A DNA stretch of 64,000 nt. It comes from Adiantum capillus-veneris. Its lineage: Eukaryota > Streptophyta > Polypodiopsida > Polypodiales > Pteridaceae. Where the stretch lies: positions 4,339,001 through 4,403,000 of the forward strand of contig CM043967.1 in assembly GCA_014529385.2 (NCBI GenBank), read 5' to 3'. Below the pieces are notes generated by a model. The model did not search any database. It saw only the letters and a program-made list of their open reading frames with translations, and was not told the DNA's origin. Of this stretch, positions 46,419 to 58,117 are shown piece by piece (the first letter of the stretch is position 1; every line of letters begins with the position of its first letter). The translations under genes were made by a program, and so were the position numbers.

Positions 46419-47735
46419 ATTTCCAACAAATGTTTAACCGGTAGTCCTCGACCCCTTCCTCTTGTAAAGCTTTTAGATTTTCCTCTTCCAAAATTGGAGT
46501 CAGCAGACGAAGAGGGGGTAAGAAAGGAAGTAAACGTGGAATTTGGAGTTAGCAGTGTGTTGGGTCTTTTTTGAGAGGGGGATTCATCATCTTCAAAGTT
46601 AGGTTTCAGCAGACCCAAAATAGTTTTTATCCCTTTGTAAGAACCATAAGTAGTTAGGAGCATTCCTGGTTCATTTGCCCCTAGCTCTTTGAGCATTTCA
46701 ACCATCAAAGTACAAAATTGTATGAAGGCAATTTGTGCCAAAACTAACTCCTTGGCTTTTCCACCTAACCATGAACAGACAAAAGTAAGATGAAATGATG
46801 TAGCCTTTTTCGGGAATATAGATTCCAGATTGTTGATGGCAAACCAAACTTCATGATCGAACCATATGATGCTACACTCACATGACGCTTTAGGGTCCAG
46901 AAATCTGCAAGCACACAAGGTTTGTAAATATTCCAGACTGATTCTACATAATAATCAGCATTGTTTTTACTGAATTCCATGAGTCCTTTTGTTCTCACAT
47001 AAAGCCCTGCATTAGACCCACACTTCTTGGAGTCCAAAAAAATCATGTTGAATGGAGCTTTAATCATCTCTCCTTTGTCTAAACATTGCACTCCTTTGAG
47101 TATCTTCAGTCGAGAGTCCTCCATTGTGGAGGCAGGTAGATTTGCCAAAAAAAACCCAGGTCTCTATAGAGATAAGAGCCTTAAATCCTTTATTAGAAAG
47201 TAACCAAAGTTTGTGATTCAACCTCCACTTGTCGTACTGGTAAAAAAGGAAATATTTTGGATACCTTAGGAACTAATTCCAAAAGTGAAGTTTCACTTAG
47301 AGAACATAAATCTTTCTGAAATTCTTTAACTGCTTTTGCAGCTGCTGCTGCACCTCTACAAAACAGACTGTTTGTAGGTGGGAGAATCGGAATAGTCGGG
47401 GCTGTGACAAAACTGAGGCTGAGTCCACATTGCTTTTTGAGAAGGTTAGCAAGTTCAACACCATCAGATGAGAACTTAGCCAAGTCCTCTTTATGCGCTT
47501 TAGAGATAGTTGGGACATTTGCAATAATTTTGAAGATAGTCGAAACACCATCCTTACTGTTTTTTATTAACACTGCCAATGTTTTGACCCATTTGTCAAA
47601 TGAGACTGTGTGAATAAGGGAGGTAGTAGGGTTACTAGACGAAGCCACAATGAGAGCAGATGCTTCCTCATCTTGAATGCATCTTAGAACCAACAATGAA
47701 GCTCTTGAGAGTGGCTCCATAGTCAATTCCAATCC
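46415..47735 (-). pseudogene. PLE-B ORF1, gag-like
   Basis: Exon 2 starts at the acceptor (ccttgtctcAG|GG, AG at 47,736-47,737), frame GLELTMEPLSRASLLVL. Small indels break the frame near 47,200 and 46,930. Otherwise it is continuous for about 430 codons, with KEFQKDLCSLSETSLLELVP, ETWVFLANLPASTME, SIIWFDHEVWFAINNL and CSWLGGKAKELVLAQIAF. It ends in a Ser/Thr-rich linker and KSFTRGRGRGLPVKHLLEM. It aligns with PLE-A ORF1 throughout. There is no known domain. The RG-rich tail is compatible with RNA binding. Confidence 0.7.
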
Positions 47736-50700
47736 CTGAGACAAGGAAATAGCCTGAAGGAGGCGTAGTTATAAAAAATTAAAAAGGAAATAATATAAAA
47801 GGAAGAATCTTAGAATAAGCCTAATGCTAATGGTTTAATATAGTAATCTGGTAGTCACCTCAACCTTCAACCAGTCAGAAAAATTCATAATGACTGTGTG
47901 AGGCTAACCTCTCTAGAGCAGATTGAGTGCACAATCAGATCAATCTGTCCTAGCAAAATTCCGGGAACTTGGTCCTAACCCGGTGGTAAAACTGGATCTA
48001 AGTGCCAATTGTGTGTGTTTTAGTTATCTACATATATTACCCACAGGTGAACATACATATGTTCAAAGACCAAGGTACCCAGATAAATACAAGGTTTATT
48101 ATACAAAAGAAACTTTAGCCAACACGATTTTGTATAAATGAATATAATCAGGTTGGTACAAGTCACCATCCAAATGTAGAAATTCTTTTACAAACTGCGA
48201 ACCAACAGCCATTCCTCCAAACCATAAAGCAACCAAAAAGTTGAACCAAAGAGCTTGCACGTTCGATCAAGATATGCTCTCTGCCTCGACCATGCCCTGT
48301 TCTTTGCCGCAAATGATGCTATGTATTCATCCCTAGCTGCCTTAAGCTTTTTTGAGATTTGTGCTCTCTTGATCGGATCAACTATAGTACTCATTCGAGC
48401 AGTCATCCTATATTTTGGTAAAACCTGATAACAATAGACAAATCATTTTATAAAACTAACACATTTTTGCAAATTTCATTTATATATAAAACCCTGACAG
48501 TTTTTGCCATAATTTTGAGCGACCTCCTACGCCCTCAAGTGGCTGGACTTCATAGACACCAGAGTACAACTACCATGATTAAACCTGAAGTAATATATAC
48601 ATGCTATAGTAACATGTTGGGTCAAAAAGTTTAACCACAGAAACCTATTTAATGAGATTCTATTTGCCACTAGCTGGTCTAGCTCCTATCCATGTCCCAG
48701 ACATGATGTTATGTAGAAAAAACGAAAAACTCTGAAAGCCCTAGGAGTGTTAGTAATCGAAAACAACAAGAAGTCCAACCAAGAGACTATCACCATCCTA
48801 CAATGAGACAGTATTCCAATTCATGTGATAAGTAAACATCAACAACCATGATGCTCAGATGATCGGCTATAACTGCTAAACCCAAGACATTTCTACTAAT
48901 TTCCAAGTAATACCAAACAATAGCCCCATATCCACAACTTTACCGGTTTCGATCTAGTAACTAGGCACGATAGCTTTTACATCTATCCTACGGGGTATAG
49001 TAAGACTAGCCTATCAGAGTCTGTATATGAAAGGCCAGGAGTATTATCCCTGAGAAGGGCCTAAGGTCAAGCTTATGTAAAGCTTAAACGAATCCCGAAA
49101 AGGCCAGTACCTAAAACTGTCCAGCATGAAAGCGGCAACAATCAAGAATGTAATATCTTCATCTGGTTATTAATTCACCTCACACTGTAACCCTATTTCA
49201 GTCCATAACAAGCAACGGTCCAGAAAGCCACGTACAATTAACCTTTCAGGCCTAGTCCAATGATTTGAATGAAACAGCCTGTTTAGTAAGAAGTCCAGAC
49301 TACGGAGTCTACTGAAATCTGCATTAGTATGAAGAAAACAAGAATGAATTCAATATCCACGCTATATCAATGAACATCCCATGAGTTTGATATCCAAAGT
49401 CGAGATGATATAAACCCTAAAATTCAGCAATGAGCCTGCACACACATATATAACCATCAAGTAGATCTCTCCTTATCCGTAACCCTATTTTAGTACCATA
49501 ACAAGCTATGGTCTGGAAAGCCAGGTATAGTAACCTTTCAGACCTAGTCCAATGAGCCAAATGAAACTGCCTGGTTAGTAAGAACTTTAGACTATGGAGT
49601 GTGCTGAAACTGCATTAGTATGAAGTAAACATGAAAATATCCATAATCCATGCTTAATGAACATCCCATCCAAAGTCGACCTAATATACAGTCTAAAATT
49701 CAACAATGAGCCTACACAAACATAACCAGTAAGTAAATCTCTCCTTATCCCAATTTCTCACCCAGCACATACCTGGTTATACTGTTTTAAGTCGTCAAAG
49801 GCTAGTATAATGTCACGACATTAGTACTAAATGAGTATAGAGTAAATCAATGTCATGAGTTGGACTGGACTAGCTTCCAAAAGTAAACCAGTAAATGAAA
49901 GCTACCAAAGCAACCGGTCAGCATAGCAAGTATACCATAATAGCCTGGACTGTTAATCAACATATATATACTGTCACTTTCAAGATTGCATACCTTCGGA
50001 TATAACTCAGTTAATCTACCCAAGGATGGGCCTCTATACGTGGTCAAGACATTCTACAGCCTCAATTCACGTCAATGAAAAAGTAAGGTTAGGGGTTACA
50101 CAGTTATGAGGGCTTATCATTGCCCGCATAAGATGAATAACCAGTCTCCGACACCAACTACCAAGCCAATTTTTGCATGTTTTTCAAATACAATGTACAT
50201 ACCATGAGTTTCATATCCAAAGTCGAACTGATATAAACCCTAAAATTCAGCAATGAGCCTACACACACATATATAACCATCAAGTACATCTCTCCTTATC
50301 CGTAACCCTATTTCAGTACCGTAACAAGCTATGGTCCAGAAAGCCAGGTATAGTAACCTTTCAGACCTAGTCCAATGAGCCAAATGAAACTGCCTGGTTA
50401 GTAAGAAGTTTAGACTATGGAGTGTGTTGAAACCTGCATTAGTATGAAGTAAACATGAAAATATCCATAATCCATGCTTAATGAACATCCCATCCAAAGT
50501 CGAGCTAATATACACTCTAAAATTCAGCAATGAGCATGCACATACCTGGTTATATTGTTTTAAGTCGGCAAAGGCTAGTATAATGTCACGACATTAGTAC
50601 TAAATGAGTATAGAGTAAATCAATGTCATCAGTTGGACTGGACTAGCTTCCAAAGTAGACCAATAAATGAAAGCTACCAAAGCAACCGATCAGCATAGCA

Positions 50701-51184
50701 AGTATACCATAACAGCCTGGACTATTAATCAACATATATATACTTTCACTTTCAAGATTGCATACCTTCGGATATAACTCAATTAATCTACCCAAGGATG
50801 GGCCTTTATACGTGGTCAAGACATTCTACAGCCTCAATTCACGTCAATGAAAAAGTAAGGTCAGGGGTTACACAGTTACGAGGGCTTATCACAACCAGCA
50901 TAAGAATATGAATAACCAGTCTCCAACACCAACTACCAAGCCAGTTTTCTCATGTTTTCCAAATACAGTATACTGATTAGTAAGACCTGCATAACGACCA
51001 TGTTAAATGTCAACCAGATATATTCACTAGCAGTTAAAGTAGTTCTTCTCATTACCATACAAGTTTATAGGGATACCGCATGCAGACCATTTCCTTTTTC
51101 CTATTACACACATAACAACTTGAAAATGGGTTTCATAGTACCAAGATTTTTCCACTCATTATTAATCAAGCAAAGGAACTCAAC
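47736..51184 (-). other. PLE-B intron 1 (predicted, about 3.45 kb)
   Basis: The donor is CAG|GTTGAG at 51,184-51,183 and the acceptor is a pyrimidine-rich CTATTTCCTTGTCTCAG ending at 47,736. Both flanking exons are in phase 0. Most of the intron lies inside the terminal repeat. Only the last ~275 bp are unique. Confidence 0.55.
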
Positions 51185-51244
51185 CTGAGAAGAAGCAGCA
51201 GAAGCCAACGGTTGGACTTCCAAGGCTTGCGTTCCTTTCACCAT
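51185..51244 (-). CDS. PLE-B exon 1 (20 codons)
   Basis: The ATG at 51,244 is followed by VKGTQALEVQPLASAASSQ, and the exon closes with CAG|GTTGAG at phase 0. Joined to 47,735 it reads into GLELTMEPL without a break. The ORF1 frame has no good ATG upstream of its MEPL motif, which supports an upstream coding exon. The start lies about 100 nt from the TATA box, as in PLE-A. Confidence 0.6.
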
Positions 51245-51344
51245 ACTATTATACACTCCAAGCTCACCCACTCAGGCACTAACCCTCGTTACACATAGAA
51301 AATACAAAGGTATATATGAGCCAACTAAGTGAGGGAGACCCTCA

Positions 51345-51353
51345 CCTTTATAG
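51345..51353 (-). promoter_or_regulatory. TATA box of PLE-B
   Basis: On the minus strand CTATAAAGG is followed by GTGAGGG and CACTTAG. The arrangement matches the PLE-A promoter (TATA, CCCTCAC, CACTTAGC). Confidence 0.6.
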
Positions 51354-52158
51354 TGTTGCTGTAGACAATCCGAATTTACATAGCCCAAACTTAGCATCCA
51401 ACCGATCATCCACATCCTTGCATTCGGTGGAGGTAGATTGCCATGAATGGCCATGTGCCTTGCTAGGTTCTCTCTTCTACAGATGCACAGATTCTCGGTT
51501 TCGTCGATCGAGTAGGCACGCTGCAGAGCTCCACCTAAACCCCTTTATTCGATCTCAATTTTTCTCGATTTAGTAAAGCACACTGAGTGAAAAAATACCT
51601 TAATAGGATTTTTTAAGCTTAGTTACACACGAAGCAGGAAATATTCCCGACCAAGGGAAATTTCATTTCCCCATTTTAAGTCATTTTGTGTGTGTGTGTG
51701 TGTGTGTGTATCAAGACGACCTTATGGTGACCTTCAGCAGCCTTGTCCACAATGAGAGATTCCTCGAGGGTTTATGCCATTAAGATACTTCTTGTTCATC
51801 ATGGAGCTGAATGGCAAAATCCCTAGGGTTAACTGAAATGCTTCAGGAAGAAACATGTTGCAAGGAGCTTCGCAAGTGATGTACGGACGTGAACGTTAGT
51901 TGAGATGATTGAACAAGCTCACAGGAGGTGGGCGAGGGTAACAGCTTCTGCCGATTCACTCGCACTCCCTAACTCAAGCTGAGAGGGGGGGTAGAGCTCG
52001 GCATCCGTGGCCAACTAATAATGGTTAGCTGCCTCATCAACCAAGATATCAGACGCTAGAGAGAGAGAGAGAGAGAGGGGGGAGTTTTCTATGATGTTGA
52101 GCTTGATGGGAGAGGTCCATTTTGAGGAGTTGCTGGTGGACAAGCCGGGCAGAGTGCG

Positions 52159-52689
52159 ATGCATGGAGACAGTCCACGAGCTGCTCACTGTGGAGAAGGA
52201 GGACATGGTTGTAGTAAAAAGTGTCGTAGGGCCCTTTTTGATCTCTGCCTTGCCCAACAAAATCCGCACCTCGATATGTTTGGGCAAAGGCCCTCCACTA
52301 AGTTCACGGGAGGCTTATGGAACAAACATGAGGATGCCATTTGGAAGCATATGAATGGCATAAAATTTTTATGCAAGCTTGCCAAACAAAAGAAGGAGAA
52401 GAAAGCACATGTAGAACAATGGGTGGAAGACTTTATGCATATAGAGAAACCTATGTTCTGGGTTCCACCCACAAATGATGATGAGGACAATGGCTCCAAT
52501 GAAGACGTGGCTGCACCAATTGCAGATCAAATGGAAGAGCGTGCCACATTGATAGGCATCAAATGTAAGACCAAGAAAGGGCCTAAACGATCTAGAGTCC
52601 TAAAGAAGGAATTGCGATCATATGGACTGGCTCAAAATTTGAAGGAGTACCAAGACTACCATGGCTATAACCTTTGTAAGCACATGTAG
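52159..52689 (+). CDS. Unrecognised 176-aa ORF
   Basis: This open frame encodes a basic, charged protein. Near the start is GEGGHGCSKKCRRALFDLC, with clustered Cys and His. Later come TKFTGGLWNKHEDAIWKHMN, a Lys-rich helix (LCKLAKQKKEKKAHVEQWVEDFM) and an acidic NDDEDNGSNEDV. It is in two halves, with an overlapping alternative frame in the first 150 nt. No family is recognised. It lies just outside PLE-B, without visible promoter or poly(A) signals. It may be a fragment of a transposon gene or of a captured gene. Confidence 0.3.
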   Translation: MHGDSPRAAHCGEGGHGCSKKCRRALFDLCLAQQNPHLDMFGQRPSTKFTGGLWNKHEDAIWKHMNGIKFLCKLAKQKKEKKAHVEQWVEDFMHIEKPMFWVPPTNDDEDNGSNEDVAAPIADQMEERATLIGIKCKTKKGPKRSRVLKKELRSYGLAQNLKEYQDYHGYNLCKHM

Positions 52690-52830
52690 AACAAGGGGTG
52701 GAAGATTTTATGGATGTCTCAAGGCAAACAAGTGACGGAGAGCACCTTGTTGCTAATGCGACTGAAGGAAATTATGTTTGCAGTGAAGAAGGAGATGAAG
52801 ATGAAAATATGGATACAGAGGAACCTATAT

Positions 52831-52904
52831 CACACACACACACACACACACACAAGTGACTGAGTGAGTGTGTGTGTGTGTATATCTATCTATCTATCTA
52901 TCTA

Positions 52905-52978
<74 letters not shown>

Positions 52979-53035
52979 TTTAAAAAAAAACTCGCTCCAA
53001 AAATTGACTCTGAAGCGAAGCAAGCTTTTTTTAAA
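52831..53035 (-). repeat. Microsatellite cluster and hairpin, inverted relative of 36.84-36.99 kb
   Basis: In plus orientation: (CA)n 52,831-52,854, TG run, (TATC)n, (TA)n, (GA)n to 52,975, GGATTTAAA, then ctcgctccaaaaa and gcgaagcaagctttttt as an inverted pair (52,990-53,032). Reversed, it is the same order as 36,838-36,990. Confidence 0.65.
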
Positions 53036-53109
53036 AATTGCTTAGTTGACCAAAATCTGGAAAAAGCTCCCTCCATTCCCATCCCTGTGCTCAATATGGC
53101 ATTTCTTCT

Positions 53110-53375
53110 CAGGTGATAGGTTGGTGGTAGCAAATTCAAGTTTGTCTAATGTCCGACACTCGTGCTGGGGTGTCCATGGTAGCTTCTTCATCGACTTGGT
53201 CTCCCTACATATGTCCACTATGAGCTACAAAAGGGGTGTTAAAGTTTATGCATCTCAAGTGAACGGCCCAATCTAAGCCTATTGGCTATTTTGTCTTTAG
53301 GTATTTATTTTACTTATTTGACATGATTTGGGGCAGTACAATTTCCTAAGGGAAGCTAGTCCATAAGAACCCCCA
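53110..53375 (+). repeat. LTR fragment related to 10.53-10.79 kb
   Basis: Its reverse complement matches 10,530-10,790 (shared agctcatagtggacatatgtagg, gctaccatggacacc and aaataaatacctaaag). It is probably a solo piece of the same copia-type LTR in the opposite orientation. Confidence 0.6.
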
Positions 53376-54789
53376 TTGTATGATCACTAATTCATTGCCC
53401 AATTGGTTGGTTCAATAGAAATCGTCTCTCTCTTTCTCTCTCTCATGTATTCTCCCCCTCATTGTATGATTTCGTATTGTCAACTTTGACAATTCCTACT
53501 ATTTTCAGCTCAGCTAGAGGCTATTTTATAATTTCACAACCTTCTTGGGACCTTTAAAACTTTATCAATTACTCCATTCTCTTGACCCTAAACCATAGTC
53601 GTCCTCAACTATGCATGTATTAAGAGAAGATGAGTATGCTTTTCTTTTGCAACCAACTGGAAGTCGAGATATCTTTCCACAATAGATGGCTAGGGGTGTG
53701 TGCAAGATCATGTGTACCCTCTTTTGGCGATTACTGTAGACTTTGACTACCTAAAAACTTGCATTTCATACAAGGAGTGTGGCTTATTACCATATTTGTG
53801 CTTACTTTGAAAGCCAATAATTAATGTTCACACAAAAACATAGCCAAGAACACATTGGAAACTCATGATAATTAATTGATCTCACGAAAAGAGTACCTTT
53901 TGTGTGCAAAGACTCTCTTGATTAGACATGTCAGACCCTGTCACGACTTTGTGAGCCTAAATAAAACTTGATTTTAAGTTTAGTACCACTCATATCCAAA
54001 AAAAGTTGTTTTGCATATCAATCAAGCAAATTTAGAGGAGATTATTGGCAATGTTCTTTCGATGTAAGCAATTTTTATGAAACATCCTAATGATAATGCT
54101 CTGCTAAAAATACTTGCATTCTTCAAGGAACTTTAGATAAGGACGGTTACATTTTAATAGATTTGCCTTGGAAAACACCTTAGCCTACTCAAAGATTTAG
54201 ACTTTCTCAAATAAAATATAGTAAATATTATATTAAGTTTTTGCTTATGATTTCATATATCAAGTTGCCTATATAAAAATTTGATGGAAACTAAGCATGG
54301 TAAGCCCACCTTCCATCCATTTGAAATAATTTCATTTCTTTAGTTCACCTATGGTGTAGATCCTAGGGTTGTGAATGTGCCAAAGCTAGGTTTTGACATT
54401 TTTATGTCATCCTAGTGTTTTTTCTAGCCTCTCAATCTTAGTTGGCCATGCGAGCACATATAGTACAAACTCCACGTTAGCCAATCTTTGGGGCACTTTA
54501 AATGCGGTACACCTGATCTTGCACCCACGTAAAAGTTGATAATGAGATGTCTGTAGTAGAATAATTTAGTGAGGTTGTCCTCCATTGGCACATAAGTTAA
54601 GTTGACCCTCCTACTGAGATTCTCTCCCTAACTACATGGAAGCGTGAGCACAAGGAGCTCTTTGAAGTTCTTGCCATCTAGCTTGCGAAAAATCTATTGC
54701 ATCTAGGGGAAGGCCATGGGGATAAGCTAGTTGGTACAAAAAACGATAAAGCCACATTTTAGCTATTGGTTGACTGCTTCATTGCTTTT
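53376..54789. other. Non-coding stretch
   Basis: No gene is seen. The small CT run at 53,427-53,445 is followed by a sequence like that at 32,633-32,690. Confidence 0.4.
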
Positions 54790-54931
54790 CACTCTATTGG
54801 CTATGGTTTTATACGAGTTGTTGACTACTTTTATACTTCAAAAGCAAACTTATAGAGGCAACCATAACTTCTATCGATAGTGTCTCGCCCTTGTAAACGG
54901 TTTTGTTCTTTTGACTTGTTTGCGAAGCCAC

Positions 54932-54990
<59 letters not shown>
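54790..54990 (+). repeat. Dispersed repeat ending in (GA)n, copy 1
   Basis: cactctattggctatgg...atacgagttgttgac...cttgtttgcgaagccacaatg leads directly into (GA)n (54,934-54,990). It matches 61,536-61,715, which also ends in (GA)n. It could be a SINE or the 3' end of another element. Confidence 0.7.
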
Positions 54991-54992
<2 letters not shown>

Positions 54993-55523
54993 ACTTTTTA
55001 ATGTCAAGAGGTACACAAAACTATATGGTGATAAGTGTGCTAGTAAAAAGATAAACTTGTCCTAGAGTGACCGACACATATACAATACATGAAGGAAAAA
55101 TTTCATAACGAAGAGAAAAATGAGCCTCGTGACAGTTTCACCTACATCACTACTACAAAATGTAACAAATGCTCCCTACAATGATGCGAAAACAAAAAGT
55201 TGGTGTTAATGTATCGGAAGTAGTGGGCCCTAAGAAGAACAATTCACAAAGGGCAGCAAGCCCAAAGCTTTGTGAAAGGCGCACACCTTTGTAAATTCGA
55301 GTTCGTGTGACACACCTATGGGGGGTCTCACGCGCTCTTACCCACATGCCAATCTTAGAGAGTTTCTCAAGCTCACTCATGAGCACACACAAAAACACTC
55401 ACACCATGTCTCTCTCAAGTCTTTGTTATCGCTTTTGAGTGTCTCTATGTTCCCATGTATGTATATATGTGTGTACGTACCTAAGTGTGCATGTATATAC
55501 ATATACATATACACACATGTACC

Positions 55524-55570
<47 letters not shown>

Positions 55571-55876
55571 TATTCTCATGAATGCCCGATTCTTTTGTGC
55601 CGGCCCACAACTCTCAACAACGGGTGCCCCGAAACAATGGACAAAGTGTGCTGAGTGGCCGGTCAGTCAAGATCGAGAGAGCTAGGGACTGGAAAGGTTT
55701 TCGGACTTGGCATTTGCTACCAGGTGTTTCCCTTTCTATACTAGAACCCCTTGCTCCATAATAGAGGACTATAGATGCAAGAACCCTCACACCTGCAAAA
55801 AGAAAAAACCGCTATGAAAATATTTGTGGAGACTTGAGTTGAACTCCAAAAAGAAAAAAGGTGTATCCTACATGGT

Positions 55877-55924
<48 letters not shown>

Positions 55925-57016
55925 GCGTGCATGCCTACACACACACACACACACACATACACACATGCTAGCTTGTCACACTTTTAGTGTGCTTTTTGTT
56001 TTACAAGAAGATTCCACAATTAGTTGCCATAGAATGGATGAGTTTTATGGGGCATGTCTATCTTTACACATAAAACCTTGTCTTGCTTTCAAATCCCCAT
56101 GTCCGAAACAACTATGTGGTGTTAACTACCTTAACTATTGCAAAATATGTTCATACTTGACAATCAAAATTAGCATATGGCAGATGATAAGGGATTTACT
56201 AAGAGTTATCAACCTAAATATTAAAGGATCGTGAGTACTTGATCATGAGCTTTGAGAAGAAGAAGAAATGGAGGGTAAAGAGTCAAGTCTGCATGCTACA
56301 AAGCGAGACAATAGACATTCACATTGTAAAGAAAACCCACCAGATCTTGAACCATAGAATGCAAGTAGGTTAAAGGTAGGAGATATGGACAATGGCGCAT
56401 GCAAGGCTCGTGCAAGAAAGGGATAAATATTTAAGGAGAAATAGTGGTGCTAGAGAGAAAGGGGAGAGAGAGAGGGGGGAGGGGGGGAGAGAAAGAGTAG
56501 CCCCTTCCTTACCGAGATGACCTCCGTTGTGTTGTCCGGCTTGTTCTTCATCGCCACATTTACATTGCTCCATCCTGTTCCCTAGCATCTCGTCCAATCA
56601 TAACCTTGATAAAGCACTATCTTGATGCGCTCAATGCACCCAATTCAACCTCCCTAGCTATGCTTTTGATGCCCCCATTCTTACTCCACCTCTCTTGCCT
56701 TGTGCCGCCCTGTGTCTTTGTCTTCACCGGTGAGCTCACCCACCAACAATTGTATCGGCATTCGCCTCTGCCCTACGTTACCAAACCACCATGGGCTCGT
56801 TGTGCCATTTCCCAATCCTACCTGCATCTCTCACTCTTCGCCCTTGACCTCTCCTCTAGTCAAAAAACCTTAAAGAGAGCTTCCCAAACTCAATTTTACA
56901 AAACTACATGTCAAATACATGGAGTTGATTGCAAATGATGCATGATCTACACTTTGTGCCTTGCTCTTGCCTTGTTTCACCTTTGCAAGCTACATATTTG
57001 AAAGCCATTGCATGTA

Positions 57017-57021
<5 letters not shown>
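54991..57021. other. Non-coding stretch rich in microsatellites
   Basis: It contains (GT)n at 55,528-55,568, (CT)n at 55,881-55,922 and (CA)n at 55,938-55,957. No supported gene was found; ORFs here are read through the repeats. Confidence 0.5.
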
Positions 57022-57085
<64 letters not shown>

Positions 57086-57326
57086 ACGGTGCCTCTTCGC
57101 CTCCCACCCACAGGCTCTTCAACGTTTGGTTCATCTCCAGTAGGCTGGCTCCCACTCACAAACCTCCTATCTTCTTGAGATTATTTTTGTGCCACATGGA
57201 GTCCCTGAATCCTCTTCGTCATAATAGAGTAGTGTAGATCTGTGAACACATACAACAAATAATGATCTCATGTAAAAACATAATGAGGTCGTTGGCCTAT
57301 CGATCGGTTTCTTTGGTTACCACCAT

Positions 57327-57382
<56 letters not shown>
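57022..57382. repeat. Facing (CT)n and (GA)n arrays
   Basis: (CT)n 57,022-57,082 and (GA)n 57,328-57,382 enclose about 245 bp. Together they form a large inverted repeat that could fold into a hairpin. No gene lies between them. Confidence 0.8.
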
Positions 57383-57385
<3 letters not shown>

Positions 57386-57679
57386 CCATGGAGTCTCGAG
57401 CATGTCACGTGTCATATTTATTTGGATTTTTAGAGGCAAACAAAGAGCTTTGAATTGTTGTATGCCTTTAGGTTGAGGGCGTTTTTGGGTCAAAGATGCA
57501 TGGTGGAGCTTGCCATGTCACAGAGTTTGTTGTTGCACCTGTTGTTTTTACTCGGGGTGTCCCCCTCATCGCTTATTCACCTCCTGCCCACATGTTGGTT
57601 TGCGGCTCATCAATCCCCGTGTCTAGTGCCTTGACCTGGTTGACAACACATTGTGCACCCATTGGCTCTCGAGAACCTT

Positions 57680-57682
<3 letters not shown>

Positions 57683-57746
<64 letters not shown>

Positions 57747-57892
57747 AGAAGACGAAGAAGAAGAAGAAGAGTATTTTTACGTCGTGGGAAACTATCCCAA
57801 GAAACCTTAAAGATCTATCCGACGAGGAGACTTGAACTCAAGACCTATTATTCAAGAGGAAAATGGCATAACCAATCTGCCAAACTTGGGTG
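57683..57892 (-). mobile_element. tRNA-derived SINE, copy 1
   Basis: Read on the minus strand it has a perfect Pol III A box TGGCAGATTGG (57,872-57,882) and, 34 nt downstream, a B box GTTCAAGTC (57,829-57,837). A short body follows (tctttaaggtttcttggg, about 57,795-57,815), then (CTT)n and (TG)n in place of poly(A) (plus strand (CA)n 57,683-57,742). The spacing is that of tRNA promoters. Confidence 0.7.
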
Positions 57893-57925
57893 ATGGAAAG
57901 GTTATACTATTTTCCTCCTTTTATT

Positions 57926-57930
<5 letters not shown>

Positions 57931-57962
<32 letters not shown>

Positions 57963-58117
57963 TCATGAAGAAGAGTATTTTAAGGTCGTGGGAAACTATA
58001 CCAAGAGACCTTAAAGATCTATCCAATGAGGAGAGTTATACTCAAGACCTGTTATTCAAGAGGGAAATGGCATAACCATTCTACCACACTTGGGTGAGAG
58101 AGAGAGAGAGAGAGAGT
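57931..58117 (-). mobile_element. tRNA-derived SINE, copy 2
   Basis: It matches copy 1 along the body. The A box reads TGGTAGAATGG (58,076-58,086) and the B box is damaged (gagtataactc). A (CA)n array (57,931-57,960) lies at its 3' end and a (GA)n array (58,095-58,117) overlaps its 5' end. The two copies are head to tail, 75 bp apart. Confidence 0.7.

Larger units (their letters stand above)
41503..51687 (-). mobile_element. PLE-B: second intron-containing retroelement, minus strand
   Basis: Direct repeats at 41,503-44,441 and 48,011-51,687 flank ORF1 and ORF2 read on the minus strand. The order on that strand is repeat (TATA, exon 1, intron), ORF1, ORF2, conserved 3' hairpin, (CA)n, repeat. 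It is the same plan as PLE-A. The repeats and intron have little DNA similarity to PLE-A, while the proteins align well, so the two belong to separate subfamilies. No other transposon is nested in it. Frameshifts and an internal RT deletion (motif A missing) make it inactive. Confidence 0.75.
48011..51687 (-). repeat. PLE-B upstream terminal direct repeat
   Basis: It matches 41,503-44,441 but has an extra tandem duplication of about 750 bp (about 49,450-50,190 and 50,220-50,950), a lost ~260 bp segment and about 200 bp extra near 51,390-51,570. It holds the TATA box and exon 1 used for ORF1. Confidence 0.85.

Noticed and set aside
57872-57892. A functional tRNA gene
   Set aside because: A and B boxes are present, but no cloverleaf arms or acceptor stem could be folded, and a microsatellite tail follows, so a SINE fits better.
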